Shown: positions 7,619-16,219 of the stretch, in pieces | Layout of the letters: each line of letters starts with the position of its first letter | How positions within the stretch are numbered: the stretch's first letter is position 1 | Assembly (NCBI RefSeq): GCF_002303885.1 | Contig: NZ_MRCM01000006.1 | Coordinates: 124,001 to 188,000, forward strand | Direction: 5' to 3' | Source of the DNA: Flavobacterium sp. ACN2 | Lineage (GTDB): Bacteria; Bacteroidota; Bacteroidia; Flavobacteriales; Flavobacteriaceae | DNA length: 64,000 nucleotides | Translations under genes and position numbers: made by a program | The notes under the pieces: generated by a model | What the model was told of the DNA's origin: nothing | Database searches by the model: none | What the model saw: the letters and a program-made list of their open reading frames with translations, nothing else

Positions 7619-7755
7619 GGTGACCTTTACGATTCACACAAATTTTATGCAGGATTAAAGAAATTGACTTGTTTTCAAGTTGATTGATAAATAATTACTT
7701 TAATTTTTTTCAGGAACAGTTTGAATATTTGTACTTAAAAATATTTAAGTTCAAA

Positions 7756-7956
7756 TTAGATCTGACTCGGATTTTTAATTATATTATCTTCACAATCCTT
7801 TGAAATTGATTGTGTTATTTCAGGTTTTTCATCCCAGTCTCCCCAGTCTCCTTTATACATTTTCACACATACTAAGTCTTTATTATCATCGGAGTAAATA
7901 AGCGTATTTGAAATACGGCAGTAACTTTTACCATTATCTAATTTTGAATTTTCCAT
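7756..7956 (-). CDS. Hypothetical small protein (66 residues)
   Basis: A short hydrophilic ORF starting MENSKLDNGKSYC, with an acidic aromatic patch (KGDWGDWDEKPEI) and no signal peptide or membrane segment. I do not recognise it. Codon choice looks normal for the window. It lies alone in gene-poor DNA, so it may be a genuine orphan or a remnant. Confidence 0.45.
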   Translation of the reverse strand: MENSKLDNGKSYCRISNTLIYSDDNKDLVCVKMYKGDWGDWDEKPEITQSISKDCEDNIIKNPSQI

Positions 7957-8604
7957 TGTATTAATTTTTAGAATAAATTCTTCTGAGTTTTAATTCCGAA
8001 GAATATAGGTTTTTAGATTTTATTGATAATTGAGGTTTTAATATATTGGTTTTGATTAGTTTAGAAGGATTGTAAAGTTCACAAAGATAGAACAGTACAA
8101 GGGACTTGCTTATATAATTTTAGTTTGGATTTATATAATTCCCATATTTCTTTTCTAATTGGAAGCATTTTGTCTATTTAAAAAGTACACTATTATTTTT
8201 AAAAACCGATTTGGACTACATTTTTAATCTCAAACATGGTAATTATAAAACTGGAGAACTGTAATTGTATAAATTGAAATATTTATTCTCCTGATCTTTC
8301 CAATTTAATGAAGATAAAAAGAAGGAATCTGTAAACGATCAACAGGATATTTGACAAAAATTCGATTGTCCTTGTTTGTTCTTTTCGCTTTTATTTCCGA
8401 ATTGTTTTGTTATTGACAAGTATTCTGTGCCAACACAAAGTTATTTTGTAAATCCTTACACCGAGGAAAAGCTTAAACAGGTTATAAAATGTGTGATAGA
8501 ATTTTGGAATGCAAAAAAACACAGAAATTAATCTGGGAAAAGAAAAGAAACAGAAACAAAATTTATAAGCAAACCCGTCTATTTAAAGACGGGTTTTATT
8601 TTAT
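7957..8604. other. 648-bp gene-poor region
   Basis: No clear gene. A stretch of the plus strand ending at a stop at 8529-8531 stays open from 8355 and its last 25 codons look protein-like (ending with an EFWNAKKHRN segment), but it has no start codon. It may be a worn gene fragment or chance. Confidence 0.4.
8571..8596. terminator. Intrinsic terminator after the acidic-protein gene
   Basis: AAACCCGTCT (8571-8580) pairs with AGACGGGTTT (8587-8596). A-rich sequence lies on the left, so it can end the leftward transcript that stops at 8605. Confidence 0.75.
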
Positions 8605-8955
8605 TTAAAGATTACGATCTGGCTTTACGCCGTCTTCGTCATCTAAATCTCCTAGATCTTCGTTGTCTAATTCTTCATTACCAACTTCTTCATTGTCAAA
8701 TTCATCATCTAGTTCGTCAGTTTCTGAATCTTCAGTATTAAACTCTTCTGAATCTGTTTGTTCCTTACCAAGATTTTCGTTATCGAAATTTTCTTTTCCA
8801 AATTCCTGACTCTCCAGGTCATTACCATAATCTGGCTCAGCATTATCTGATACAGTATGATCTGGCGGTAAGTCAATGTCTGGATCTTGATATCGTTCGT
8901 TATTTTGAAAATTCTGATCTTCCAGATTGTAATTTTCTTTTTCTTCTAAATTCAT
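8605..8955 (-). CDS. Highly acidic low-complexity protein
   Basis: A 116-residue protein dominated by Asp, Glu and Asn, with degenerate repeats of the type DNEELGNE in the second half. There is no signal peptide, membrane segment or recognisable fold, so it is probably disordered. It follows a short Lys/Ser-rich gene by 16 nt in the same direction, so the two are likely co-transcribed; one product is strongly acidic and the other strongly basic. Similar short acidic proteins sit near stress genes in other Flavobacterium genomes, but no function is known to me. Confidence 0.65.
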   Translation of the reverse strand: MNLEEKENYNLEDQNFQNNERYQDPDIDLPPDHTVSDNAEPDYGNDLESQEFGKENFDNENLGKEQTDSEEFNTEDSETDELDDEFDNEEVGNEELDNEDLGDLDDEDGVKPDRNL

Positions 8956-8971
8956 AATACAATTTTAAATG

Positions 8972-9112
8972 TTATTTTTTAGTTGAACCTGATTCTTTTT
9001 TTGAATCCGAAGCAGGTTTAGAACCACCTTTTGAAGCTGTTTCTTTTTTATCAGTTTGTTTATCTGATGCCTTAGCACTATCAGTGCTTTTTTTGGTGTT
9101 TGAAGTTGCCAT
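8972..9112 (-). CDS. Small Lys/Ser/Thr-rich protein (46 residues)
   Basis: The start chosen is the ATG at 9112 (MATSNTKKS); a start at 9166 would add a poorly fitting Cys-containing stretch. The product is almost wholly Lys, Ser, Thr, Ala, Asp and Gly (for example SKGGSKPASDSKKESG), hence disordered and basic. It could bind nucleic acid or the acidic partner encoded 16 nt downstream (inference). The upstream region contains TTGTATAA (9193-9200), a word also found upstream of katE and of the SRPBCC gene. Confidence 0.6.
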   Translation of the reverse strand: MATSNTKKSTDSAKASDKQTDKKETASKGGSKPASDSKKESGSTKK

Positions 9113-9229
9113 AATATAATTTTTTAAATTCGTTAATAAGCCAAATGTACAGGGACTACAAGTCATTATTTTACATATAATGGCACTTCTAATTGTATAA
9201 TTAACAGGTGATTAATTTTTTTTAAATAA

Positions 9230-9260
9230 AAAAACACCTGTTTTGAATACAGGTGTTTTT
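9230..9260. terminator. Intrinsic terminator downstream of the DUF892 gene
   Basis: AAAAACACCTG (9230-9240) pairs with CAGGTGTTTTT (9250-9260). It lies after the leftward katE-DUF892 transcript. Confidence 0.85.
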
Positions 9261-9307
9261 AAGTAATAAAAAAGGTAAAAAGTAAAAAAATAAAAAAAAT
9301 GTTTTTC

Positions 9308-9907
9308 TTATTCTGCAGCTACAGCATTTACGACATTCAATGCTACATCATTTAGCAAACAATCTGCTTCTTTTTCTTCTGCAAGCGTTTGGGTTAATAA
9401 TTTTGCAGCATCATTTTCGCCAATTGCTTTTGCAAAAGCCACCAAAGTGCCATAAGTCGCAATTTCATAATGTTCGATTTTTTGCGAAGCAGCAATTATT
9501 CCGGCATCTCTAACAGCACCTGGAGTGGTTTCTAAGAGAATACTGTCTCCTTCTTTTAATAAACCAGCCATAGCTTCACATTTTTTTCCTTCGGCTTTTT
9601 CTCCCAATAAATCAAAAACCTGTTCCAGTCTTGCCACTTGATTTTGAGTTACAGAAAGATGTTCTAAAATAGCTCCCGAAAGTCCTGCAGCTGAAGCATT
9701 CGCCGCCATTTTTGGCAAAGCACCCACCAAAGCATTTTCTGCCCAGTAAATGTCTTTTAAACTGTCAATAAATAAATCTTTCAAATCTGTAGCAGCATCT
9801 GGTGCTGGTTCTACAATATTTATTTTGCCATTGTTTTTTATATCTGTAGATGGACTCGCTTTTGGTTGTGCAGCGTTAGTCTGACCTTGTTTTTCTGAAT
9901 TTTTCAT
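9308..9907 (-). CDS. YciE-type ferritin-like DUF892 protein
   Basis: A 199-residue protein. After a disordered N-terminus of about 40 residues comes the DUF892 four-helix bundle, starting DLKDLFIDSLKDIYWAENAL. Regular Glu and His residues in the helices (EHLSVTQNQVARLEQV, KIEHYEIATYGTL) are the expected di-metal ligands. Family members such as YciE/YciF are stress-induced ferritin-like proteins. It starts 18 nt after katE ends, on the same strand, so the catalase and this protein are probably made together in the oxidative or general stress response. Confidence 0.9.
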   Translation of the reverse strand: MKNSEKQGQTNAAQPKASPSTDIKNNGKINIVEPAPDAATDLKDLFIDSLKDIYWAENALVGALPKMAANASAAGLSGAILEHLSVTQNQVARLEQVFDLLGEKAEGKKCEAMAGLLKEGDSILLETTPGAVRDAGIIAASQKIEHYEIATYGTLVAFAKAIGENDAAKLLTQTLAEEKEADCLLNDVALNVVNAVAAE

Positions 9908-9925
9908 TTTTATTTTTTTTTTGAA

Positions 9926-12070
9926 TTAATTGTATAAGTTTGGTTCACGCTGCCAAAAACGATGTTTGGTCATTGCATTTATAAATTCCTGAGCAAATGC
10001 TTCGCTGGCAATTTCGCTGGTTACAATAACGCCTTCATCGTCATTTGTAATTTTTCCAGCAAAAGGGGCGGCGCTTATTATTTCTGAAGCCTCGCCATCG
10101 GCACCTATCACTTTACAATGCTTATAAGCATCGTTTAAGTATTCAAGAGCATCGTCATTTTCTGCCAAAGCATTTAATCCTAAACCATGAGGAATATAAA
10201 CAGCATCAAACAATACTGAAGAAGCAGTTAAGAAACTGAATTCAGCCGAAATCGCGCCATCAGCATCTGTTGCAACAGAACCCAAATGAGGTGCAATAAC
10301 ACAGCCTTTGGCACCTGCTTTTTTCAGTGCATTTTTCATGTTCATTACAGCAGCTTCAGAAACGCCTTCAGTTACTAGAATCGCTACTTTTCTGGACTCG
10401 ATTGTTGGTGAATTGGTTGGGTTATTAATCATGCTCAAAGCTTGAGAAGATTCAACCGAAGATGGAACGGTTTGCGGTTCTTGAGTTCCTGCTTCTTCCG
10501 TTTCTGGCGATACGCCTTTATTCATGGGAGTTTCTAAAGTCGATGGAACGGTTGCTCCAAGTCCTTGGGCTACTTTTTCGGCAAGTTCTGTATCCACTTG
10601 AGATAATAAGCCCAACATTCGAACTCTAATTGCTGTCGTTTCAACTTTTCCCAATTCAAAACGTAATGCTTTTACGATATGGCTTTTTTCTTCAGGCGTT
10701 TGGCTGTTAAAAAACAATTTGGCCTGACCGAAATGATCGTTAAAACTCTCGCTTCTAGCTCTTACTTTATGAGAATCTACACGCTCATTGAAACTTGCAA
10801 ATCCGCCTTCGGCAATTTTTGCCTGATACGGGCATCCTCCGCCAAGAGAGTTTGGAGAATAACTTACGCGACCTTTATTGATTTCCTGACGCATATGTCC
10901 GTCACGCTGATTGTTATGAACGGGAGCAACGCTTCTGTTGATTGGAATTTCATGAAAATTCGGACTTCCTAATCTCGATAATTGTGTATCGGTGTAAGAA
11001 AACAATCTTCCCTGCAAAAGCGGATCATTAGAAAAATCGATTCCTGGAACAACATGACCTGGATGAAACGCAATTTGTTCCGTCTCTGCAAAGAAATTTT
11101 CAGGATTTTTGTTCAAAACCATTCTTCCTACAATGGTTACAGGAACTAATTCTTCGGGAACAATTTTCGTTGGGTCCAAAAGATCAAATTCATATTTATG
11201 TTCGTCTTCCGCTGGAATAACCTGAACGCCCAATTCCCATTCTGGGAAATTTCCTGATTCAATAGCTTCCCATAAATCTTGTCTGTGAAAATCAGGATTT
11301 TTTCCTGAAATTTTCTGTGCTTCATCCCAAGCAACGGCGTGCGTTCCTAATTTGGGTTTAAAATGAAATTTCACAAATACCGATTCTTCCTGAGCATTTA
11401 CGAGTCTGAAAGTATGAACACCAAAACCTTCCATCATTCTGTAGCTTCTAGGAATAGCACGATCAGACATTACCCACATAATCATGTGCATAGATTCTGG
11501 CATTAGCGAAATGAAATCCCAAAAAGTATCGTGTGCCGATGCAGCCTGAGGAATCTCGTTATGCGGTTCTGGTTTTACAGCATGAACTAAATCAGGAAAT
11601 TTCGAAGCATCCTGAATAAAAAATACGGGAATATTATTGGCTACTAAATCGTAAATTCCTTCCTGCGTATAAAATTTCACCGCAAATCCTCTCGCATCCC
11701 TAGCCAGATCGGTAGAACCTCTTGATCCTGCTACGGTAGAAAATCGAGTAAAAACAGGTGTTATTTGTCCTTTTTCCTGTAAGAAACCTGCTTTGGTTAA
11801 TTCGGGAATTGGATTGGTTACTTCAAAAAATCCGTGTGCGCCAGAACCACGTGCGTGAACAATTCTTTCTGGAATTCGCTCGTGATCAAAATGCGTAATT
11901 TTTTCTCTTAAAATAAAATCTTCTAATAATGATGGTCCGCGATCTCCGGCTTTAAGTGAATTATTATCATCATTAATTTTCACGCCCTGATCTGTGGTTA
12001 AAATTTTGTTTGTTCCATCGGAGGTATTGACGGATAAATCTCGTTGTTTTTCGTCTTGAAAATTTTTCAT
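9926..12070 (-). CDS. katE: Large-subunit catalase (HPII type)
   Basis: A 714-residue clade II haem catalase that breaks down hydrogen peroxide. The distal His is H72 in VHARGSGAHG, the active-site Asn lies in LVANNIPVFF (residues 145-146) and the proximal haem Tyr lies in RLFSYTDTQLSRLG. The length and the extra C-terminal domain (from about residue 560, KVAILVTEGV) are those of large catalases; that domain has the class I glutamine-amidotransferase/DJ-1-like fold of E. coli HPII. It heads an operon with the DUF892 gene. A perfect inverted repeat and a -7 box lie upstream (12160-12196). Confidence 0.95.
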   Translation of the reverse strand: MKNFQDEKQRDLSVNTSDGTNKILTTDQGVKINDDNNSLKAGDRGPSLLEDFILREKITHFDHERIPERIVHARGSGAHGFFEVTNPIPELTKAGFLQEKGQITPVFTRFSTVAGSRGSTDLARDARGFAVKFYTQEGIYDLVANNIPVFFIQDASKFPDLVHAVKPEPHNEIPQAASAHDTFWDFISLMPESMHMIMWVMSDRAIPRSYRMMEGFGVHTFRLVNAQEESVFVKFHFKPKLGTHAVAWDEAQKISGKNPDFHRQDLWEAIESGNFPEWELGVQVIPAEDEHKYEFDLLDPTKIVPEELVPVTIVGRMVLNKNPENFFAETEQIAFHPGHVVPGIDFSNDPLLQGRLFSYTDTQLSRLGSPNFHEIPINRSVAPVHNNQRDGHMRQEINKGRVSYSPNSLGGGCPYQAKIAEGGFASFNERVDSHKVRARSESFNDHFGQAKLFFNSQTPEEKSHIVKALRFELGKVETTAIRVRMLGLLSQVDTELAEKVAQGLGATVPSTLETPMNKGVSPETEEAGTQEPQTVPSSVESSQALSMINNPTNSPTIESRKVAILVTEGVSEAAVMNMKNALKKAGAKGCVIAPHLGSVATDADGAISAEFSFLTASSVLFDAVYIPHGLGLNALAENDDALEYLNDAYKHCKVIGADGEASEIISAAPFAGKITNDDEGVIVTSEIASEAFAQEFINAMTKHRFWQREPNLYN

Positions 12071-12159
12071 GGTATTTCTTATTGGTTAAAAACTTTAAAA
12101 CAATTACAATCTTATCTTTCAGATTTGTAGGTAGTTGCTGACTGTAATTTCAAGTAATC

Positions 12160-12196
12160 CAAATTTAATTTTTGTATAAATGTGTTTTTTATACAA
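12160..12196 (-). promoter_or_regulatory. katE -7 box and candidate operator
   Basis: Read leftward, TAAATTTG (12160-12167) matches the -7 consensus exactly, about 90 nt before the katE start. Directly upstream, at the -33 position, is a perfect 9-bp inverted repeat TTGTATAAA-N7-TTTATACAA (12172-12196), placed as expected for a repressor or activator site. The regulator is unknown. Confidence 0.5.
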
Positions 12197-12279
12197 TTGC
12201 AAATGATAGTTCTAGAATTACCACAAAATCGGCTTAAAACAAAAAAATCTCCATTTCTGGAGATTTGCTATTTTTAGAT

Positions 12280-15200
12280 TTAATGTGGAACGGGGAGATA
12301 GATAAAAGCGATTGTTCCTTTGTTGGGTTCACTTGAAAGTTTTATAAATCCTTTATGATTGTACATTATTTTTTGAACCAATGTTAATCCAAGTCCGCTT
12401 CCGTATTGTTCGTCGCTTGTGTTCAATTTATAGAAAGGATTAAAAATAAGCGTTTCAAAATTTTTAGGAAAACCAATTCCGTTATCGCTAATAAAAAGTT
12501 TAATATACTGTGTTTCGAGATCGGCTCCAAAATCTATTAATTCATCCGGAGAAACTTCCTCAAGACCAATTTTGATTTTCGGGCTACTGTCTTGTTTGGC
12601 ATATTTTATAGCATTAGAAATCAAATGAGTAAAAAGCTGCTGCATCTGCGAAGGAATAATACGAAGGGTTGGGAGGGTATTGAATTCTATTTCCGCTTTC
12701 TGCTTACTGATGCTAGATTTTAAGTCGGCTAATACTTTTTTTAGAACAATATTCAAATCTGTTTTTTTAAACTCTTTCTGTCCAAAATTTATTTTTGAAT
12801 AATCAATCAAATCTTCAAGAAGCTGATTCATATTTACAGCCGAACTTAATAAGCGGTTTAAATTGTGTTTTCCAGTTTCTGTCAGCGTTTTTTCGGCATC
12901 TAAAACCTTTTTTCCAAACATATAAATTTTCCGAATAGGCTCTAATAAATGATCGCTTGCTGCTATCGTAAAAGATTCTAATTGTTTGGTATAATTATAA
13001 AGTTCCAGATTTTTGTTTTTTAAAGATTCATGGCTTTGTTCTAAATCTGTAATATCTTCGAGTGCTATTAAAATCATTCCGTTTGGAACAGCATTTACAA
13101 TGGGAGTGGCGTTAATAAGCATTATTTTTTTTCCCGGAATATCAAAGTCAAACTGGATTTTAAAATTTTCTACAATTTCATTATGGCTCACTTTTTTTAG
13201 TACAGATTCTTTAAACTGAGGTATATCCCAATGCGAATTTCCGATATCCAATATCGAAAGGCCTTCTGTCTGTTCTTCAGTGGTTTTAAAATAGTTGTAA
13301 AAAGCAGGATTGGCACTTTTAATTACAAAATTTTTATCAATAATAAGAAGTGGTTCTTTAATAGTATTGACAATAGATTCATAAAAATTACGCATTGAAG
13401 CCAATTCTTCCCGACGATTTTGGAGTTCATCATTTACACAAGAAAGTTCCTGATTATTGGATCGCAGTTCCTGAGTAGAATTTTCAAGCTGCTGATTTAT
13501 CATCAGCATTTCTTCGTTTGAGCTTACCAATTCTTCGTTTGTAGTCTGCAATTCTTCAAAATAAATCTGCTGTTCTTCGGTAACTCTTTTAAAATCGCCC
13601 CGAAGCTGCAGCAATTCTTTCTCCATTTCCTGCGAATGGTGATTGTTTGAATCTGTAGAAGTAATGCTTTTTTTGCAGAATATGATAAGCAGTAAATCGG
13701 TATAAGCAGGAAGGTAAATAACTTCAAATGAAGTTAAAAAAGACTGCTTTTTTAAGGCAATAAAATCTCCCGAAAAGTTCTTTTTTTCGTTTCTGGCTTT
13801 TAAAATACTATTTCTAAGTTCAAAACCCCATTCCTCACGAACCATATTCAGAATATTAAAACTGGGCTTTCCGGGCGCGGGCTGTAAAAACGGACTGGTA
13901 TCGCCATGAAAATGTACAATTTCGAGATCTTCGTTAATGATTACAGAAGGAGGCGAATAATGTTCGAGCAGAATATCTGAAGCAATTTTTCTATAGTTTG
14001 TTTCGGGGTCACTGCTCTCCTTTATTTTAGGGCTGTTATCAGTTCGCATTATTTTTTTTGGCAGGAATTGGTCAACTGCTTTTCGGGTGTAAATTCTGTA
14101 CAATTTGTCAACCGTTGTAAATAAGTGCGGAACCTGCTGTGTCCATTCTGATTTTCCGAGAAATAAAAAGCCTTTGTCGCGAAGGGCATAATGAAAAGAG
14201 GATAATACCTGATTCTGTAAATCGGTATCAAAATAAATTAAAACATTGCGACAGGAAACAAAATCAATTTTGGCAAAAGGCGCATCTTTAATTAAATCAT
14301 GAACAGCAAAAACACACATATCACGAATGACTTTATTAACATGAAAACTATTGTCTCTTTTGGTAAAGTATTTTTCAAGTCTTTTTTCGTTTATATTTTT
14401 TATGTCTTGTGCTGTATAAATGGCTAAACGAGCTTTAGAAATACATTTTTCAGACAAATCTGAAGCGATAATCTGAACTTTTATATCATTTCTATTAATT
14501 TCCTCCAGATATTCGTGAATACAGATTGCAAGTGAATAGGCTTCTTCTCCTGTAGAACAACCAGCCGACCAGAATCGTAAGGTTGAACTCGTAAGATTTT
14601 CAATTAGAGAAGGAAAAATGCTTTGGTATAAATTATCAAAAGCCTCCCCATCACGGAAAAAATAGGTAACCGGAATCAAAATATCATCAAACAATAAATC
14701 TTGTTCTTTAGTATTATTTCGCAGTAAAATAAGGTATCGTTCTATGGTTTCTTGTTTGGTAACTACCATTCTTTTTGCAATTCTTCTTCGCAGTGTAGTA
14801 TGTTTATAATGCTGAAAATCGGTGCTGGTTCGCAAAAACAATATTTCTATTATTTGATTTAGCAGTTCTTTTTCATCAGCAGTTGATTCTTTTTCACCGT
14901 ATGAATGCGTGATTAAGTTACTTTGGTGAATCTGCGTGAGCTTGTCTGCAATTTCATTTGGCGCTGTATAATAATCGATGTATTCTGAAGTTACCGCATT
15001 TTGAATAAAACCTTTTTTTAAAATAACAGCAATTGTTGATCCGCCAGCTTCTTTCAGTTTTTTTAGACCTGTAGAGCCGTCAAAGGGCGACCAGGTCAAT
15101 ATTAAACCGATAGAATAGCTTTTAAAAACATTTCCGATTGTTTCAAAAAAGATATCGAAACCGTTATTGGTTTTACTGCCTCTAATTAGTGGTTTTAGCT

Positions 15201-15501
15201 GTAATATTCCGTTTTCATGAACCAGGAAATTATTTTCAGGAATAACGTAAATATGGTTGGATTGTACGTCAATGTGATGAACGATTTCTGTAACTGGTAT
15301 ATTGGTCTGTGTCGCAAGTACATCTGCAAGATTAGGAGTTTGAGCTGCAGAAAAATTTTCAAAAACAAGATAAGCTCTCCCTGAATCTGACGGAAGATCG
15401 GATATTAGTTTTTTTAATACATCAATTTCAGCTGGAGAACTTCCTATTGCTGTTACTTGAAAGTTAGATTTTGATAGATCTATTGATTCATTTGTTTTCA
15501 T
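12280..15501 (-). CDS. CheB-CheR-PAS-histidine kinase hybrid sensor
   Basis: A 1073-residue cytoplasmic hybrid. Order: CheB methylesterase-like domain (about 14-185), CheR methyltransferase (about 210-480, SAM motif FWSAGCSTGEEAYSLA), a long coiled coil (about 630-710), a PAS domain (about 715-830), a DHp-like dimer helix and an HATPase domain (N-box HLISNAIKYA, G1 DNGIGF, G2 GSGLGL). Two catalytic sites are altered. In CheB, Ser22 and the late Asp (FDGSTGL) align but the His position holds N49. In the kinase, the usual SHDLxEP reads S-D850-H851-LLEP, so His and Asp are swapped. No other chemotaxis genes are near. It probably signals in stress or surface behaviour rather than chemotaxis. Confidence 0.88.
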   Translation of the reverse strand: MKTNESIDLSKSNFQVTAIGSSPAEIDVLKKLISDLPSDSGRAYLVFENFSAAQTPNLADVLATQTNIPVTEIVHHIDVQSNHIYVIPENNFLVHENGILQLKPLIRGSKTNNGFDIFFETIGNVFKSYSIGLILTWSPFDGSTGLKKLKEAGGSTIAVILKKGFIQNAVTSEYIDYYTAPNEIADKLTQIHQSNLITHSYGEKESTADEKELLNQIIEILFLRTSTDFQHYKHTTLRRRIAKRMVVTKQETIERYLILLRNNTKEQDLLFDDILIPVTYFFRDGEAFDNLYQSIFPSLIENLTSSTLRFWSAGCSTGEEAYSLAICIHEYLEEINRNDIKVQIIASDLSEKCISKARLAIYTAQDIKNINEKRLEKYFTKRDNSFHVNKVIRDMCVFAVHDLIKDAPFAKIDFVSCRNVLIYFDTDLQNQVLSSFHYALRDKGFLFLGKSEWTQQVPHLFTTVDKLYRIYTRKAVDQFLPKKIMRTDNSPKIKESSDPETNYRKIASDILLEHYSPPSVIINEDLEIVHFHGDTSPFLQPAPGKPSFNILNMVREEWGFELRNSILKARNEKKNFSGDFIALKKQSFLTSFEVIYLPAYTDLLLIIFCKKSITSTDSNNHHSQEMEKELLQLRGDFKRVTEEQQIYFEELQTTNEELVSSNEEMLMINQQLENSTQELRSNNQELSCVNDELQNRREELASMRNFYESIVNTIKEPLLIIDKNFVIKSANPAFYNYFKTTEEQTEGLSILDIGNSHWDIPQFKESVLKKVSHNEIVENFKIQFDFDIPGKKIMLINATPIVNAVPNGMILIALEDITDLEQSHESLKNKNLELYNYTKQLESFTIAASDHLLEPIRKIYMFGKKVLDAEKTLTETGKHNLNRLLSSAVNMNQLLEDLIDYSKINFGQKEFKKTDLNIVLKKVLADLKSSISKQKAEIEFNTLPTLRIIPSQMQQLFTHLISNAIKYAKQDSSPKIKIGLEEVSPDELIDFGADLETQYIKLFISDNGIGFPKNFETLIFNPFYKLNTSDEQYGSGLGLTLVQKIMYNHKGFIKLSSEPNKGTIAFIYLPVPH

Positions 15502-15639
15502 TTTTAATGAGGGTTTATGGCAATCCTATAATTTAAATATTTTCAGATGTAAATAACTGATAGTCAAAACTGTAAAATTTGCAATGAAACAAATAAGCAT
15601 TGTTTTGAAAATCAAATTATTAATTAAAAGAAATGAATT

Positions 15640-15900
15640 ATGAAAAATTTAATTGTAAGCTTTTGTATGATCCTGTTTTTCGGATTTGCATCTGCACAGG
15701 AAACTCCTGTTAAGAAAAAACAGGGTACAGACACTATTCACAGTCAAAAAAGCAAACACAAAAATAGTACGCAGAAAAGCAGTACTACTAAGCAAGATAC
15801 AGTCAATAGGCAGCGTACTGAAAAGAAGGGAAAAACTGTAAAGTCTAAAGAAAACACGACTCAGCAGGGTAGAGATACCATTAACAGAACAAGACCGTAA
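15640..15900 (+). CDS. Small exported Lys/Thr/Gln-rich protein
   Basis: An 86-residue protein with a clear signal peptide (MKNLIVSFCMILFFGFASAQ). The mature part is about 66 residues, very hydrophilic and basic, built of repeated KQGTDTIHSQ / QDTVNRQ / GRDTINRTRP-like phrases, likely disordered and periplasmic or secreted. It is transcribed alone, divergent from the hybrid sensor gene, and ends in a hairpin at 15923-15955. The function is unknown; similar short proteins are common in Flavobacterium. Confidence 0.65.
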   Translation: MKNLIVSFCMILFFGFASAQETPVKKKQGTDTIHSQKSKHKNSTQKSSTTKQDTVNRQRTEKKGKTVKSKENTTQQGRDTINRTRP

Positions 15901-15922
15901 TGATCTGGATTTATTCTGTTGG

Positions 15923-15955
15923 ATAAAGTCTATTTATATTTTTGATAGACTTTAT
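15923..15955 (+). terminator. Terminator after the small exported protein gene
   Basis: ATAAAGTCTAT (15923-15933) pairs with ATAGACTTTAT (15945-15955); a T-rich tail follows (TCTCTCTTTTTT). Confidence 0.75.
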
Positions 15956-16183
15956 TCTCTCTTTTTTCACACTAATAACTTCTCTTTTAAATTGCTTTTA
16001 TAGATACTGTAAATTCACTCTCTGAACTAATTTATCAGGCGATCACAGAAATACTATAATTGGATTGAATGTTCAAATAATGATCATTTCTTTAGCTGTA
16101 AATATAAAGCTACTTTTTTAAAAGCTTTACTATAATTAAATTAAAGACTTTCATAATTTCCATTAAAAATTAAGCTACAGCAA

Positions 16184-16204
16184 CTTGAAACTTGAAACCT
16201 GAAA
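16184..16204. repeat. Heptamer repeat element A
   Basis: Three tandem 7-mers CTTGAAA, CTTGAAA, CCTGAAA followed by CAAAAAAAC, at the 3' end of the DUF6766 gene. The same family occurs at 28658, 34493 and 60849. Confidence 0.7.
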
Positions 16205-16219
16205 CAAAAAAACAAATCT

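Larger units (their letters stand above)
15901..16219. other. 319-bp convergent intergenic region
   Basis: Apart from the hairpin at 15923-15955 and the heptamer repeat at 16184-16204, nothing recognisable was seen here. The middle part is AT-rich, without an ORF. Confidence 0.5.

Noticed and set aside
10679..10972. 97-codon plus-strand ORF opposite katE
   Set aside because: It lies wholly antisense to conserved catalase coding sequence and has no recognisable domain or promoter.
12280..15501. A chemotaxis operon
   Set aside because: The CheB and CheR domains are parts of one hybrid protein and no cheA, cheW, cheY or receptor genes are nearby.
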